Positions 1-14,344 of a stretch of DNA of 64,000 bases are shown one piece after another. The stretch comes from Pithys albifrons albifrons (taxonomy: Eukaryota; Chordata; Aves; Passeriformes; Thamnophilidae), in assembly GCF_047495875.1 (NCBI RefSeq), contig NC_092461.1, positions 87,056,931 through 87,120,930 of the forward strand. The letters run 5' to 3'. The translations under genes were made by a program, and so were the position numbers. Under the pieces are notes generated by a model. It had not been told where the DNA came from, did not search any database, and worked only from the letters and a program-made list of their open reading frames with translations. Position 1 is the first letter of the stretch. Each line of letters begins with the position of its first letter.

Positions 1-2890
1 AGCTTGTAAAATTGCATATTTAAATTTTAACATGGTTGATTTAGTCTTTATTTTTTCTTTATAAGTGGAGTACCACACCATTTACATAGTTTTTGTATCA
101 TTATATGGATTAGATTTTTGATTTAATGTAACAAATTCAGATGTCTCTGTTTCATATGGATAGTGCCACAATTTGTTTTGTACATTACCAGTACAGAGAT
201 TTTCCCATGGTCTTTCACTTAGCTTTTCCTATTATGTGTGTTAGCGTATAAGGACCTTCATTTCCTTAGTCTATTTTCTACGGGATATAGATTAGACAAA
301 CAGAAAGAGAGAAAACTTATCCAGTCTGTCCAGAATTTAGATCCCTTGATAAAAAAGTGGCTTTTTTTCCAAGAAGCTTTGAAGTTTACTTTGAATTTAT
401 GGAGGAAAACAACAGGGAAGTTTACCTCAGCCAAATATGCTAAATATGATTGGGTACATTTTAACTAACTGCAGCCTATTTGATACTGGCATTAAATAAA
501 TTACTGTTTAATAATGGAAATGGTACGGGGGCCACAGCCACTGGTTCTCTTGGTGAAGGTTCCCAGCAGATCCTTAAGCACTTACATAAGGGTGAGGGCA
601 TGACACTTGGGATGAATTTGCTGCCATTTCTACTTAAGTTGCATCACCGTCTGAGAGGCAGGTGAGGGATATGAGTTATTCTATACATGCAGAATGGAAA
701 ACAAGCTGGCTAAAGGCAAAGGCTGGTTCATGCTCTGGCTCAGACTGAATGGGCCCCCGACTGCTCCTCTGCCACCCCAAATGAGTGTGCAGGCACCATG
801 GCAAGTGGAGGTGTTACGACTTGAGTCTCTTTTCTGTTGCTCTTTTGCACCTCATCCAAGGCAATATTTTTATGAATACCTTCAAATGAGAGTGAGTCTG
901 AGTAATGATCCTGGCTTTTCCTGCATCTAAATTTCAGGTTTTAAGTATCTGCATGTCCTTCCCCTTTTCTTCACCTGAGGCTGGAGATGCTCAGGAATGC
1001 CTCAAGATCTACTTGCAAGTACTATCCAAATCCAAGGGTGGTCATACAGAGGAGTCCTTTATCAAGTACTGTTCATTCATTACTTGCATAAGATCTGTAG
1101 ACCTGACACCAGCAGCAGCTGGTGTCCTCAGGTTTTAGTTGTTCTACTGAACTGTTCACCCCTGTGCCCTGCAGCACATGCCCCTGACCCCCTTGCACTA
1201 GCGTTCCTCCTGACTTTCCTTTTCACACTGATATGCTTTCTCCATATGCCACTCCTCACAGTGCTTAATGCAACATGATCATCTCTGAAGTGGAGAGCTC
1301 TGCTCCGTGGTGACCACTGCCATGCAATGAGAAAATACTGTGACTCCCCACAGACTGAACAAAGCAACTCACTCTCTAACAGTGTCATCTAACAGAAAGT
1401 GATCTCTGCCAGAAAGCAGACTGAGGATGTTGGTTTATCTTCTTTTTATTACTATCTTGACAACAGGTGGAAGAGAGAATATTTATGATTAGTACTACAA
1501 ATATAGTTTTGAGTGTGGTCATATAACAATGCACTTAATTCTTAATATTAACACTTTAGTAATGAAATCAGCATCCTTTTCAAACAGATAGCAAAAATGC
1601 ACAGCTTTGCAAAAAAGCTTGCTGGCTACAAAATTTGGCAATAATACTTCACAATTTTGCAAAATCAAATTTCTTTTCCTATACATTTCTTCAAGTTGTA
1701 TGATCTGAATTTATTTGGCAGATAAAACTGACTTCCTATAAGCTTTCAGGACTGCTCCCCCCAATAGCTGCCAACCACTTAATTCTTTGCCTGCAAAAGA
1801 CCTAACTGCAACTCTTGAAAGAATGTGTTGTGAGTGAAGCAGATTTAGCTATTTGAAATTTATATCTGTATTTGATTTTGTGCTTCTAGACAGTTAAAAA
1901 AATTCCAAACCTGATCCCTACACTGTGAAACTTTTCCCACACTTTTACAAGAACTGACAAGGTCACAGCCTGAGGTGATATGGTTGCCAGATGTCACACC
2001 ATTAGTTACAGTCTTAGACAGAATAGGTGTAAGCAGGGAGAAGCAAGACTTAAAATAACTCTTCATGTAATGTTTTTCCTGCCAATGCTCTTCTAGCAGT
2101 GCAAGTACTGTTTCTTATTTCATAGTGTTAGGTGGATCTAAATATTTTCATTTAACAGAAAACAAGTTTTAAACTCCATTTATAGTTAAGTGAAAAAAAC
2201 TGTAGCTATTTATCCTGTACAAACTGTGTTTTAATTATTAAGCTTTTCATTTTCACAAGAAAGAAGCCTTTGATCACATCAGATCCAGCAGTGACCTATG
2301 ATTTCTTTGAACAGGATATTTTGCAGTCACTTTCAGGGATATTTGTTACCTAGTTAACTTTAATATACTGTGTTCGATAGAAAGCATAGGTTTTTTTCAA
2401 GCAGGGGCAATAGTTTTTTTCAGAACACCTCTGTTACCTTTGAAAGTCACTTTCTATACTGGGATGCACATTAATAAATCATTGCCTTACTTTGTTGGCT
2501 TTTGATGCACGTTTCCTACAGGTCATTCTTCACTGAATGAAGGCTATATATCTTTAATAGCAAGCTTGGTTATGTCAAGCTGATGGTGGTTAGTTGTTCT
2601 GAAACTTTCAGAGAAACTGGAAAATGGCAAGTCATTTTCTATACTTTTGCTTCTGTTCACCCTGTCTCTCCCTGACCAAGTATTCTTATTTCTCAAATAA
2701 GGTTTAATATGGGGAACTATTCGACCTGCTGAAAGTTTTTGAGAAGTGACTTTTCATTATAAAACAAAGTTAAATTTACTAAAACAAGTAGATTGGATTT
2801 TCTTCCATAAGAAATTTAGTGATGCAAAAAGAAGAAAATAACTAGCACAGAAAAATGAATATATGTGGAAATACATACATACATATATAA

Positions 2891-2949
<59 letters not shown>

Positions 2950-5900
2950 TCTGCCTGTATTCTGTTTGTAAAAAAAATGCTGTTCTTTCATTCAGCTAAC
3001 TGGATGCATCTGCATGCATAGGTGAAGGGTTAAAAAACCCACCACTCAATAGTATCCTAGCATACAGCTACTATTTCCCTCTTTTTTTGCAGCAGAATGT
3101 AGAAGGCCAAGGTCTGACACATTTCACAACATGGCTAACAACATGGCAAGTGCTATTATGCCAATAGACTCAGGAAAATGTATATACTGCCTGGTATGGA
3201 ACTGATGCAGCGGAAAATGCTAGGTTGGAAAGCAAGTCTGTAAATCATTATATCCGATCAACAAAACCACATTCAACCATAGATGATTAATACAGGAAAG
3301 TCTATAAAAACAGCCATTCCTCTTCCAACATGCTCTTCAAATCATCCTTAACCAGACAAATGAGAAATTTCTAGCACTAGGAACAATAAAAGTTGTGGCA
3401 TTATTGAACAGTAAATCTGAACTTTGAAAAAAGTAAATGAGCAAGACTGACTTTGTAACATTGAAAACTATTAAGTATTATTACTCTTTGATGTGTTTAA
3501 GTCTGGTAAACTATATATAACAATATCATTCAGCCATATACAGAGCACCCTTATTAAAAATTCAGGTCAAAATAATACAGAAATTATTGCATTGTAAAAA
3601 GAAGGTGGGGGGGGGAAGAGATAAGTATTGTAAATATACTGACCAGTGTTATATTTTCTGTGTCATAGTGAAGGAAGCAATGTACGAGACCCTAGTAGAC
3701 CACTGCATGTAAGTAAATAGTTGTTCTATGCCTGTTTTCATATGGTGTTCATTAGAAAAACAAAAGAAGTGCCTCCAGTGGTTTTTCCTTAGAAGCAGAC
3801 AATGCAGCTTTTGTCTTTTGAATCTGCATCAGAGTCACAGACTGGAAAAATCATCTAAGTTTCCCCTATGAATTAATGATATCTAAAAATAACAAGAATG
3901 AAATATGTTTTGATTATCAGATGAATGCTAAAGTGTAAGTAATGCTCTATTACATTTCATTCTTAGAGAAAAATGACCCTTTTTAGATGCATTGCCTATT
4001 TGCTTAGGGCAATCTTGCTAAGAAACCTAACAGTGAATTATCATATACAAATTAAACTTTGATATGAAGGGGGTCCTTAGAGAGCTGGTGAGAACTACCT
4101 GCATATAAATAGTCACAAGATGATATGAAAGAAAGTAGTGACTTACAGAGTAGGGATAGGTAAAGAATTATAAATTGGTGTAGAGAAATAAAGTCACCAT
4201 AGTGATTATCTTATGTGCCAGTAACCTGAAAGTTTTCATGGCAAGTTGTACATTCACTGTCTATTGCACCAGTGACCATTAGTAAATGATTGGCTAGCAA
4301 CTGGTAGTATTAATTAGTAATTTCACTGAAATGGATCCATTATCATCAAAGATCAACCACTTAGCATACCTCCACAAGCAGACTGGAAAATCTGAAATCA
4401 CTGAGCATTCCCAGAAGAGTCCTCATCTGGCATAAAGTGACTAGTCAAGAGTAATTATTTTGATGTTTATGAATGAGATTCCTTCTAGAATCTTTAGAGG
4501 ATTTTTCCTGTAAATGTTTTATGGCTCTTACCTGGTAGGGAAGATAAATTCAAGAACCTGAACAGCAGTCAGATGAAAAATACTCTGAAAAGCTGTCTGC
4601 TGCTGCTGAAATCCTATTGAACTTTGGTCAAAGCACAATGTCTTCCACTTTCCCTGTGGTTGTCTTACCTATTTACATTGTAGTTTCAGTAAATTAGGGA
4701 TTTCATGCACTAAGGATGTGGTTTCAGCTCATACTCATCTGGTGTGATTGTGGGCTGCTGATACATGAGTGATCCTGCTCTTTCCCTTTCCCTCCCAACC
4801 TTGCATTAGATCTAGCAAACACACATTGTATCAGCCTATTGACCTGTCAGAAAACTAACCCATATCCTTCCCCAGCAGACCCTGAATATGAACAAGGGAT
4901 TGAGTTGATTGTCACCTACAGCAACACAATCTCCAGGCTCAGATCAAGGAAAGCATCAGAGACACGCTGCTGGGAGTGGAGAATGAAGAGTTGTTTGCAG
5001 ATTTGACTGGTTAAAATGTTTATGACGCATCCAATCACACACAGCACTGTAACTAGTTTCAAAATCACAACCCTCTTTATGGGTGTTGGATTTGCACTAC
5101 ACAGTGTGGATTGGGTAGGAAGTTAAATTAAACATATCTCCTAAAGAGTGTCCTCCTCCCACCGTGACAGGTGCAAGCTCAAGAAGAATCTGCAGACTCT
5201 ACATCACAGAGACCATATAGGCCCAATTACAATACCATCTTTTTCAAATATATAAAAAATTATGTTTGGTTTCACATAAACAAATAATTCTAAAATGCTG
5301 CCTTCATCACTAGATGAAGTCCAAGAAGTTTTGTCTCCTTGCCTCCCATACATGTTAAGTGTTATCAGCCACAGAGCTTCTCTTGGTGTTCAATAAGATG
5401 GGAAAAAAGTATGGAAAATTACTAGTCTAGGTTTGGATAATAAAGACTTAAAAGAGAGAAATATAATTGGTTGCCAAACATCTTAAGTTTCTGACACATA
5501 TGTCTCATCAAACTAACTGAATGTTTTGTCAGTCTCAAGTTTCCCCGCTAAGAGAAGTAGCACTAATGTAATAGATTGCTACTAACTTTACCATGAAAAA
5601 AGTCCTTGATTAAGAATTAATACACTTAAAAGAAGATGTGGGATAATGAGTAGATTAAATTTCACTGAAATTATATATTTAAGGACAGTTTTTCACTCAC
5701 AGTGCTGAATCAGTATGCTTGGACAAAGAAGCTGAACTGTACAACAACCAGTATTTATTGATACCAGTTCAAACAAGAATGGACATCAGCCAGCAATAAT
5801 TTGATGTAATGATCAATAATAGAAAAATTGTCAAAAATTTAGAACATTAGTTAAATAGAGCATATTTACAAGAGTTAACACAACAGAAATAGTCACTTCT

Positions 5901-8900
5901 TTTTACATTCATTTGCTTTTGATGTTCCATGTAGCTAATTTTGATGTTTTTAATAATTAAAAAGAAAGTAGTTTGACTTCTGAATCTGAAGCAGGAAAGT
6001 TTTAAAATGAAGTCACATTAATTTTGTCTTTACATTGCTACAGGAAAAATTTACCATTCAGTAGTGTACATACTGTTGCCATTCCAGTTAGAATTTAAGT
6101 GAGAGTGAGGAGGCCAGTCATCCTGAAATGAACAGCAATTTGGCAAAAGATTTACAAAGAATAAAGACTTTGTTTCAAATTTTTGCCCATAAAAAATTAA
6201 ATGCTGATTGATACGTAAGCATCTGCCTTGAGTTATCTACATATAAAAATTGCTCCCACTAGGTATATACTTACATGTTTATTCTTTATGCATTTTCTTA
6301 TTTTTATGAAAAATGGGTATAAGTATGAAAAAAGTAGTATTACATAATATGTTTTTAATTACTTTGTTTTCTTATTTTGTTTTGTCTCCCCCCCCCCGCC
6401 CCCAATGATATAAATAGAAACTTTATTCTTTTTCTTGTTTTATAAAATGCCCTTTCTGGTGTGATCATAGTGAGATTGCATAGAGTTTTTTGTAGCTGTT
6501 GAATACCATTTAAATCTACATTTCTCAATTTGTGCTTTTCAATTTTGCTAAGTACCCTTCAGCTTTACAATGATTAATGGTTTCCATGCTGCCTATCAAC
6601 TTACTTAAAAAACAAGAGTATGTTTTATTTACAGCAAAGACATGATAGGGGTGAGTCACAAAAGAGAAATTTTGCATTAAGAAAATCCTAACAGAGTAAG
6701 AGAGTGTGTTTCTTCAAAGGCGTGAAGATCCATGAGGCACCTAACTGATGTATCTAAGTGCCCTTCATGTCTTTGAAAATCTGCCCTGAGTGCATGCTGC
6801 TTAGTAGAACAGCATTGCTTCCATCAAAGAAAGCATTTTCTTTTCTGGAGCAAAATTTGATATCTAGCTAAAGACTGGTTTTTACCCACAAAAGACACTG
6901 TTTGTGTATTCACTATGTGATCACTGATGGCTTTTGCAAACATATTAAACTCTTTTTCTTTTCCCCTAAAAGAATAGCCTTATTTATCAGTTTCAGCTGA
7001 AAGACCTCAATCCTGGCATTTAAGATTATATCATTCTTAGTGCTGTCTTTACTGACGTTGATTTTAGTGGTGTATTGAGGAGCACATTCAAGTCCACTAC
7101 ATTTGCACTGGAAAGAAGATGCTGCAGTGTTATTTTACATCAGTAATGACTTCCATCTTTGTAACAACACATTGCATATTCAGTACCAGTCTTTTCTTGT
7201 ATAAAGTTCCTGCATGAAAGGCATGAGAGCTGTGTTACAATCTTCACCATGTCCAGGTTGTAGTCACTGAGACTTTCTTTTAATTTTCTTCTAGAAGGTG
7301 CCTCCAGTCATGTAAATACAGAGCAGACTACGATGACTAAAAAGAGTTTTGCTATGCTATTATCAGCAGTGACAAAACTTACTGCTCCATAAATAAAAAA
7401 AAAAAACAAAACAAAAACCCAGTGAAATGTTTAAGGGATCTGCCAAGCTTTTGTGAAAGAAGAGATTCATACAAAGGATCATTCACGTGCTACTGTCGCT
7501 CTGTCTTTGGTCACCAAGTAGCAGACACAGAAACTGACAGAATGTTTCCTGACCGTTTTGCATACTGAAAACAACCTGCACACCCAATCATTGTCTGAGG
7601 ATTTTCACCTTTTTTTGAATCTTGTTCTCATAATTTTTACATGTTCCAAGTATCTTATGTGATGAATTTGATAAACTTACTTCTGAAGAGCAACCCAAAT
7701 TTAATGAACTGACTGTAAAGCCTTCTCACAGTTAAGTGTTGCCTATATTTTAGTGTGGTTGACACTTGCATAGACTTCTTCATAAATGTTCTCAGGATGT
7801 TTTTGAAAATGATATGCAGAGCCAGACTAGGCTATTTCCTAATGAATACCATGCCATTTCAGGATCTTACAGTCATCTCACTTGCAATCAAGGTCTATCA
7901 TAAATGAGTCATGTGGGCAATGGCCTTTTCCACCCTGCCTGCCAATCAGCTTCACCTCTACTGAGAGATCAGTGTGTATGTAAGGCACTGTAGCTGAAAG
8001 CTCTGATTCATTGAGAAAGCAGGTTTCAGGTACAACAGAGCATTTACTGTCAGTATTTTATTACTTGTTTAGGCAAGAGTAATAAACCAGTGTTTTGCCA
8101 GATTGTAGAAGTTGGTACTGTTGATTTCTTTTTGATAGACAAGATTTTTCACTTTTGAGAAGAAACATCTTTAAGTGTGCGTGTTAAGAGTGCATTTAGA
8201 AACAAGTCTTCTGAGCTATCACACTTCAGCAACTGTTCCATATCAGTATGTAACAGATGTCAGTTATTGATAGTTTGCATTTGCAGGTAATGAAGACCAT
8301 GTTTGAACTTGTGACCTAAATGTGGAAAGTTCCATATGTACCTCTGTAAGTCATCTAGATTTAAATACTGTTTCTTCAGCAACAGGAAATTTTATTCCAG
8401 AAGGCTGTGAACTATACTGCTCGACTGATACAGCCCAAAGTCTTTTTGATTTTTATTTATTTGATTTGAGTTTTATAAATATAATAAACATGGGTTAAAA
8501 TTATTTACAAACTTTGTTCCATTAAAACTAGGAGCTGCAGGTGCACCCAATGATAAGACCTTAACAAACAGGAGTCTTGGGGCAACTCCTGATCTAGCTG
8601 AGAGTACATTGTGTAATGATAAGCATACAAGAAATGAGAATACTGGAGCAGTCATGGATCTAGCTGAAGTCAGTGGGAGTTCAGAAATCAAGAGAAATTG
8701 CTCATGGCATCACAGGCACAGCCTTACAGTGTTGAAGTAAATGTGGATCTTTTCTGTGAACTGGAAGGAAAGAATAATCAAGGCCTGACAAGAACTGCTC
8801 AGTCGGCATTGTGAAATCTGCTGACTTCCTACAACCATACCTCCATTTTAGGGGGCAGTGTTTTGGTTTTGTTTTTTTTTAATTTTAAGATGTTTCTGCC

Positions 8901-11900
8901 AATGAATTGAGTATTTATTGTGCTTTTACACATGTTTTTAAAAGGATATTCTTAAGAAGAAGTTGGAAAAGAACTCATTTGACCTTCTTTTTCATAACTA
9001 AGGAAATGGCTGCAACAGTTAAAGTGAAAAGGAACAATTAGCCATTACATAGAAAGTAGAGCAACATTAATTTCTAGGCACACCCGCTACTACTGTTTTT
9101 ACACATTTTTAAATTTAATATAATCCCTTACAGTGAACATTCTGACCTGGTATCTACACTTTGAGTTCTTTTGTAAGATCTAATGAACTAAGTATGATTC
9201 TTCATGTCCAATCCACTTTTATTTTAATTTTTTTTAAAAAATTCTAGCTACAACTGTATGCTTAGTCCTCATGTAACTCTAACAGGAGCTGGCTGAAGGA
9301 AAAATGCAAAATAATATCACCTCTTAAGTTTTTAAAAATATTTATACCTGTAAAAGTAAAAAGTAGGTAATTTTCTAACTTCTTTTAATGTTTTTATTCC
9401 ATTCCTCTATTTCCTCTTAAAGATGACAAAATAAAATATGGCTCTTTTTCCTTTTAAGTAGTTCTGCTTAAGAACAATAAACTTCTGACAAATAGAATTG
9501 TTTATTTTTAAGTTACCAGTGTTATATGTGAAAATCTGGGGGCAAACTTTTCTTATGAACTCTAGTCTGAAAAAAGCAGTTCAAATGCAATGTTTTTTGG
9601 TCACATTTCACTCCCTCAGACAGGAAAAGCAGAAAACACGGGTAGAGCAACACATGCTTGTTGCCACATTGTCAGTCAAATCACACAAATCTCATGTGAT
9701 CCTTCAGACCTATGGCAAACCCATGACCAAAAGTTCAAAATGTTTAAGTATAGTAAAGTGACATTTTGAGTTGCTTGGGTTTGTCTCAGGCACTCACTTT
9801 CCAAAATGATTGTCTCTTGGTGAGCTCTATACTCCTTGGGCTAGTTGTGAATACTGAAGCAAGGGCTGCAAAGTCAAGTTCATGAGCCACACTGTAAAGG
9901 ATGATTAAGATATTGAATATAATTAATTTGGCTACAGGGCAGAATATAATGTTCCAGATTAAAACATACTTTTTTTTTAAAGGGTGTTACACCAGTAGCC
10001 ATAAACATTCTTACTGCATATATACTTTACATTTTAACAGAAGAAACTTTACAAGTTGAACAAGGAAGTCTCTGAGGTTTCTGATCTTCAGTTGTAAGAA
10101 AAATATATCACCATAGCCTTCTATATATATTCTTTTGATGAACTAATATGGGAAACAGGTGAAATAAGTCTGTATGTACACTGGTGCATGGGCTTTGAGA
10201 GTACAGACTTCATATATTGTCTTTGTTAACTATGTCCTGTTCCAGGTCAAAGTCTTCTGTGCCAAGAAGTTCAGACTGGTTGTGTCAACAGTGATTATAC
10301 AGATGAGATCTGACCTGGGACAAGTTCTTCACCTTGCCTATCTTTTTACATCTACAGCTCTACATGACTCAACACAGATGTGAATTAGGTTACAAGTGAG
10401 TGTACAGGCAACACGGACAATCAATGAGTAAGGTGCATAGGCTAACCAAACTGTATGGATCTACCTGCAGCAAACTATAGTCATGATTTACTGTGTGTCT
10501 TTGTCAACAAGGAAAGTGGTATTTTATTTCCCTGACTTTACAGGAATCAATTTGTGAGGCCCAATTTACACTGATTTTATTCAGTTTTTGGTCCATAAAC
10601 AATTAAAGTTACTCTTCCTTTTCTCCATTGCTCAGCAGATTAGAAGTTAGTCCACTTGTGCTGTTAATAGATCTGTCATTTTGCCATACTCTGTTGTCTA
10701 TGATAACATAATTGCTAGAAGACTTTGATCTAAGTATTGACCTCTGCTGTTGCTAAAAAAAATGAACCCCTACAATCAACAAAAAACTTCGTAATGAATT
10801 TAGAATCCTAATTTCAAAAGAGCTCATCAATAATTTTTAAGTATAATTCCTCTTGAAATTAAATGAAATTAAACAAGTGAGAGTTGCATTTAAAAATAAG
10901 TGTATTATACAAAAAAATTCCCAAGTACATAAGCACTGTTTTTTCAGGCATTAGCTTAACAGATATAGACAATCATGACATAACCACAGTATGAAGTAGA
11001 AGCAAGAGCACTACTCTGATTAAAATATAGCACATTATTTATATATATATATCTGTTACAGTAGCTATAATGAAGACTTAATGCCATCTATACCTTAAAC
11101 TGACTTCAGACCTGCCAGTAAACCATGCCAATTTAACTTCAATCTGAGAAAAAGCATTTGTGTGTGTGAAAGAACTTCCTACATGCTTCACCTAATTTGC
11201 TGTGGGTTTTTTTTTAGTTTTTTATGCTACTATTAAACTACTATAATGGAAATAGAATTTACCAACAGAAAATCTACAAGAATCTATGAGAAAACAAAGT
11301 TGAAAAGCAACTTGCAGTATCCAAAACCTATATGTGATGATGTGATACCTAAAGATTTCTAAGTCATATTATAACATAGTAATATAAATATACAATATTA
11401 TCTAAAAGTACAATAAATGCACATAATAAAATGCACATAATAAAAAAGACTACAGAAATTAAAAAATCAGAAAATTAGGCTACAGTTACAAAAAATTATC
11501 AACAATCTACAGGGATTTTGTATAAACTGCTTTCCTTAAAAGCGTATGTTTTTCCAAGGCCATTTGAACTGATACCATCTAAAAGACACAAGCCTTTCAA
11601 AATAGAGAACTATCAACATGCAGACCTCAAAGTAACTAGAACTGGGTGTGGAGCTCCTGATTTTAGAAGCTGCCACATATAAGGATGTCAGAAATGGAAG
11701 ATTTGAATTTGTCATTACCCCAAATTTCTAGTTCTCATCATTTAAACAAAAGCTAGCAAATGTGAGGCAAGTCTGGTAAGTGATACATACAGAGAGCATT
11801 AAAACAAGATGTGTGATGTATGAACAGCCCAATTTAGCTCAATATGTGCTTTAAGCCAAGAACAAATTAATCTGAGTGATCCTGCTAACATCCTCCTTGT

Positions 11901-14340
11901 CTGCCATCCAAGATGCAACACCAGCAGCACAGTTATGTGAATTCAGACTTGGTGATAAATTTTTGCTCTTACTAGGGTGTTGCTGTTTGCTGCCACATTT
12001 TGATGGGAAAAAGTCTATCCCAAATATGATGCTATATGTTAAGGCTGAGACAAGCCAACAGCACAATGGGAACCTACAGAGAAGAGAGCAATCCTCAATA
12101 CTCCTCCTGTTTCCTCCAATACCACTCCAAACACGCAAACTACCTCTTTTATTTGTGTAGGCCATGATACCTCATAACAGGTTGAACTACACCAACTACT
12201 AATCGAGCTGGAAAGTATTGTTTGGTTTTGCTTATTCAGTTTGCATATCTGCTTTGAAAGATCCTTGGTTTCTCATAAACTGCTTAATGCTAATGATCTG
12301 AAAATGCTGTTCTTGTGAACTCTTACAGCAAGAGAGAAACCTTCTAAACAAAAGGAGTGAGAAATAAGGCATCTATCTACTTTATGTCATGATTTATTGT
12401 TAAGTAAATTATCCTTAAGAGATTTTGCTACCTGAACTGGCTTAGAGAGGACCAATGAGGGCTGGAGCCACTATGAATAAAATGAAAGGTGTGTATGGGC
12501 AGAAGGAAAGGAGGAGATAGACAGAAAATGAGGAAAGTCACTACTTGGAGCAGCAATGCCATTTTAAGCCATATGTAACATCATCTCTCATAAGGAGAAA
12601 GTTAAGGTATAGAAGACAATCTGGAGGAAAAATCTACCAAGTGGTTTGCAATACTTTCCTTCAACCTTTCTGTAAGGTTGTCCATCAGTCCCATGTCCAC
12701 AAAAAGCTAAGTCTTTTGATTTTTAAGACTGACAAGGGGGCACTTCCAGCACATGAAAACCTTTGGTCAACACATGGGCTGGAAAACCTCATCATCGAAG
12801 AACTAACAATTTTAAATAGTGTGGGAGGCTGTAGAATAAGATGTCTAAGACCATTTCAAAAATTTGCCTCACATGCTATATAGACTACTGCAAAAGTTCC
12901 CTATCGTAAAAGCTACCTGAAGGTGGAAAAGCATTTTTAGCACAGTTGGCTTCTTCACTTACAGCTGCTATTGTCCTGCAGCAACTGCTGAACACACTGC
13001 CCAAGTTTATAATACATATATGTGTCAAGCAAGAATACTGGCAGGATCCTGAAAATAATTACGTGTTCAAATACATGTATCCAAAGGAAAAGGAGATCTG
13101 AGAAGAAGGTAAGAACACACGCACACACAAACAAAACCTCCTTTTTTAAGGAAATGACAGAACTGCAGAAAAATTAAGCTGAAACTTTCACAGTCAGGGC
13201 CTTTCTTGCTTACATGGCTCTCTCTTAAATCCCCTTTTTGAGTAGGTTGCTAAACTAGGAAAGAAGGAACCTGCTATGTTGCAAGAAGAAAAAAAAAAGT
13301 CTTTGTTACTTCTTTTTTTGTTTCTTTCTTTGACCACCACTACCAGCCTAGAAAGTGCCTCATATTTTTCATATCAACAGTATTGGTTTTACAAACAGAA
13401 GTTAAAATCCATAAGGTTTCCGATGTGATCCACTTGGAAGCTATTATTAGTTTTGTTTGTTATGCTACTGATAACATGTAATCATAATTGTAAAACAAAC
13501 AGCTTTAATACAAAACACTTAACAAAAACATAAATCATTCTACATATTAACGAAAAAGCCAAACTTTATATTTGAAAAAATAATTTCTTTTTGCAACTCT
13601 GAGTAAAGTCATCATCTCCTGAAATGGTCCTGGCCTGCCAGAAACTGAGATTGATTGGATGCATAAAGAATAGGAGCCTTGGATGAGACTCAAGAAAAGC
13701 CTTTAAGTCTCCATAAATGCCTGAGATATAGAAATGTTAATGAAAATCAGAACACACTATGACCTCAAATAACCTTGGTAATTAAACAACTCACTGACCT
13801 CAGCCCACAAATACTTTTGATCTCAGTAGAAGAATTCAAGCAGAAAATGCATAAATATTCTCACAATCTTGAGTTTAAATGGATTCTTTTTAACCTTGAA
13901 ATCGGTAGTTTCATAACGAGTCATACAAATAATCTCGCTGACTCTCATGCAGCTATGTAGGTAAGCAAATTATGCATATCTTTGCAAATCGGGTACTGGA
14001 TTTGCATCAGTTATATACCACAAGCAGGAAACATAGGTAATAGTTTACTATCTCCACATCAGTCAGCAAATACAACTTGCAACAAATTTTAAAAGCCATA
14101 TTGTCCACAGACTAATTCTTTGCTCCCTGCTAGTTGCTCCTGTCAGTCTCACACATCCTAAATTAAGCAATGTTTTGTTGCTCTTGATTTAGCATTTCAT
14201 TTTTTAAAAAGAGGACCTGGAGAACAAGCAAGCCAAGCAGCCTGCTTGGCTCAAGTTGCTGCTGCACAGCTGATGTGTCTGAAGTTTAGCGTCACTTTTC
14301 TCGTGGAGATGTCTGTGAGGCAAAGTTAAGCACAAAAATT
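1..14340. other. Intergenic DNA upstream of SOCS6; no gene recognised
   Basis: AT-rich sequence with stop codons in all frames. Open frames do not exceed about 110 codons and none resembles a family I know. I see no tRNA-like, snRNA-like, CR1 or LTR sequence. The contents I can support are simple repeats: an AT microsatellite near 2.9 kb, a G run at 3606-3615, a C-rich run near 6391-6403, and an A-rich stretch near 7397. A 14-bp unit is repeated twice in tandem at 11417-11444. In mammals RTTN lies upstream of SOCS6, but I recognise none of its exons here. Distal regulatory elements could be present but cannot be identified by eye. Confidence 0.6.
2869..2946. repeat. AT dinucleotide microsatellite
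   Basis: Imperfect ATAC/ATAT repeats lead into an uninterrupted run of about 26 AT units (2895-2946). It is a simple repeat, likely length-variable, with no coding potential. Confidence 0.95.
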
Positions 14341-14344
14341 GCTT

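Noticed and set aside
480..1388. A run of short open frames in successive phases that could suggest a decayed gene
   Set aside because: The translations do not join into any domain I recognise, and there is no supporting splice pattern.
10227..10383. An open segment after a CTGTTCCAG acceptor-like sequence, possibly an exon
   Set aside because: There is no convincing donor and no family resemblance. A single acceptor motif is too weak.
11851..12165. Overlapping open frames of 104 codons (-) and 94 codons (+)
   Set aside because: Neither resembles a known family, there is no splice or promoter context, and open frames on both strands over 300 bases occur by chance in a 64 kb window.
12545..12883. 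A 112-codon + strand open frame
   Set aside because: It is not recognisable as a transposase or other family, and composition and context are ordinary. It may be chance or a very old fragment.
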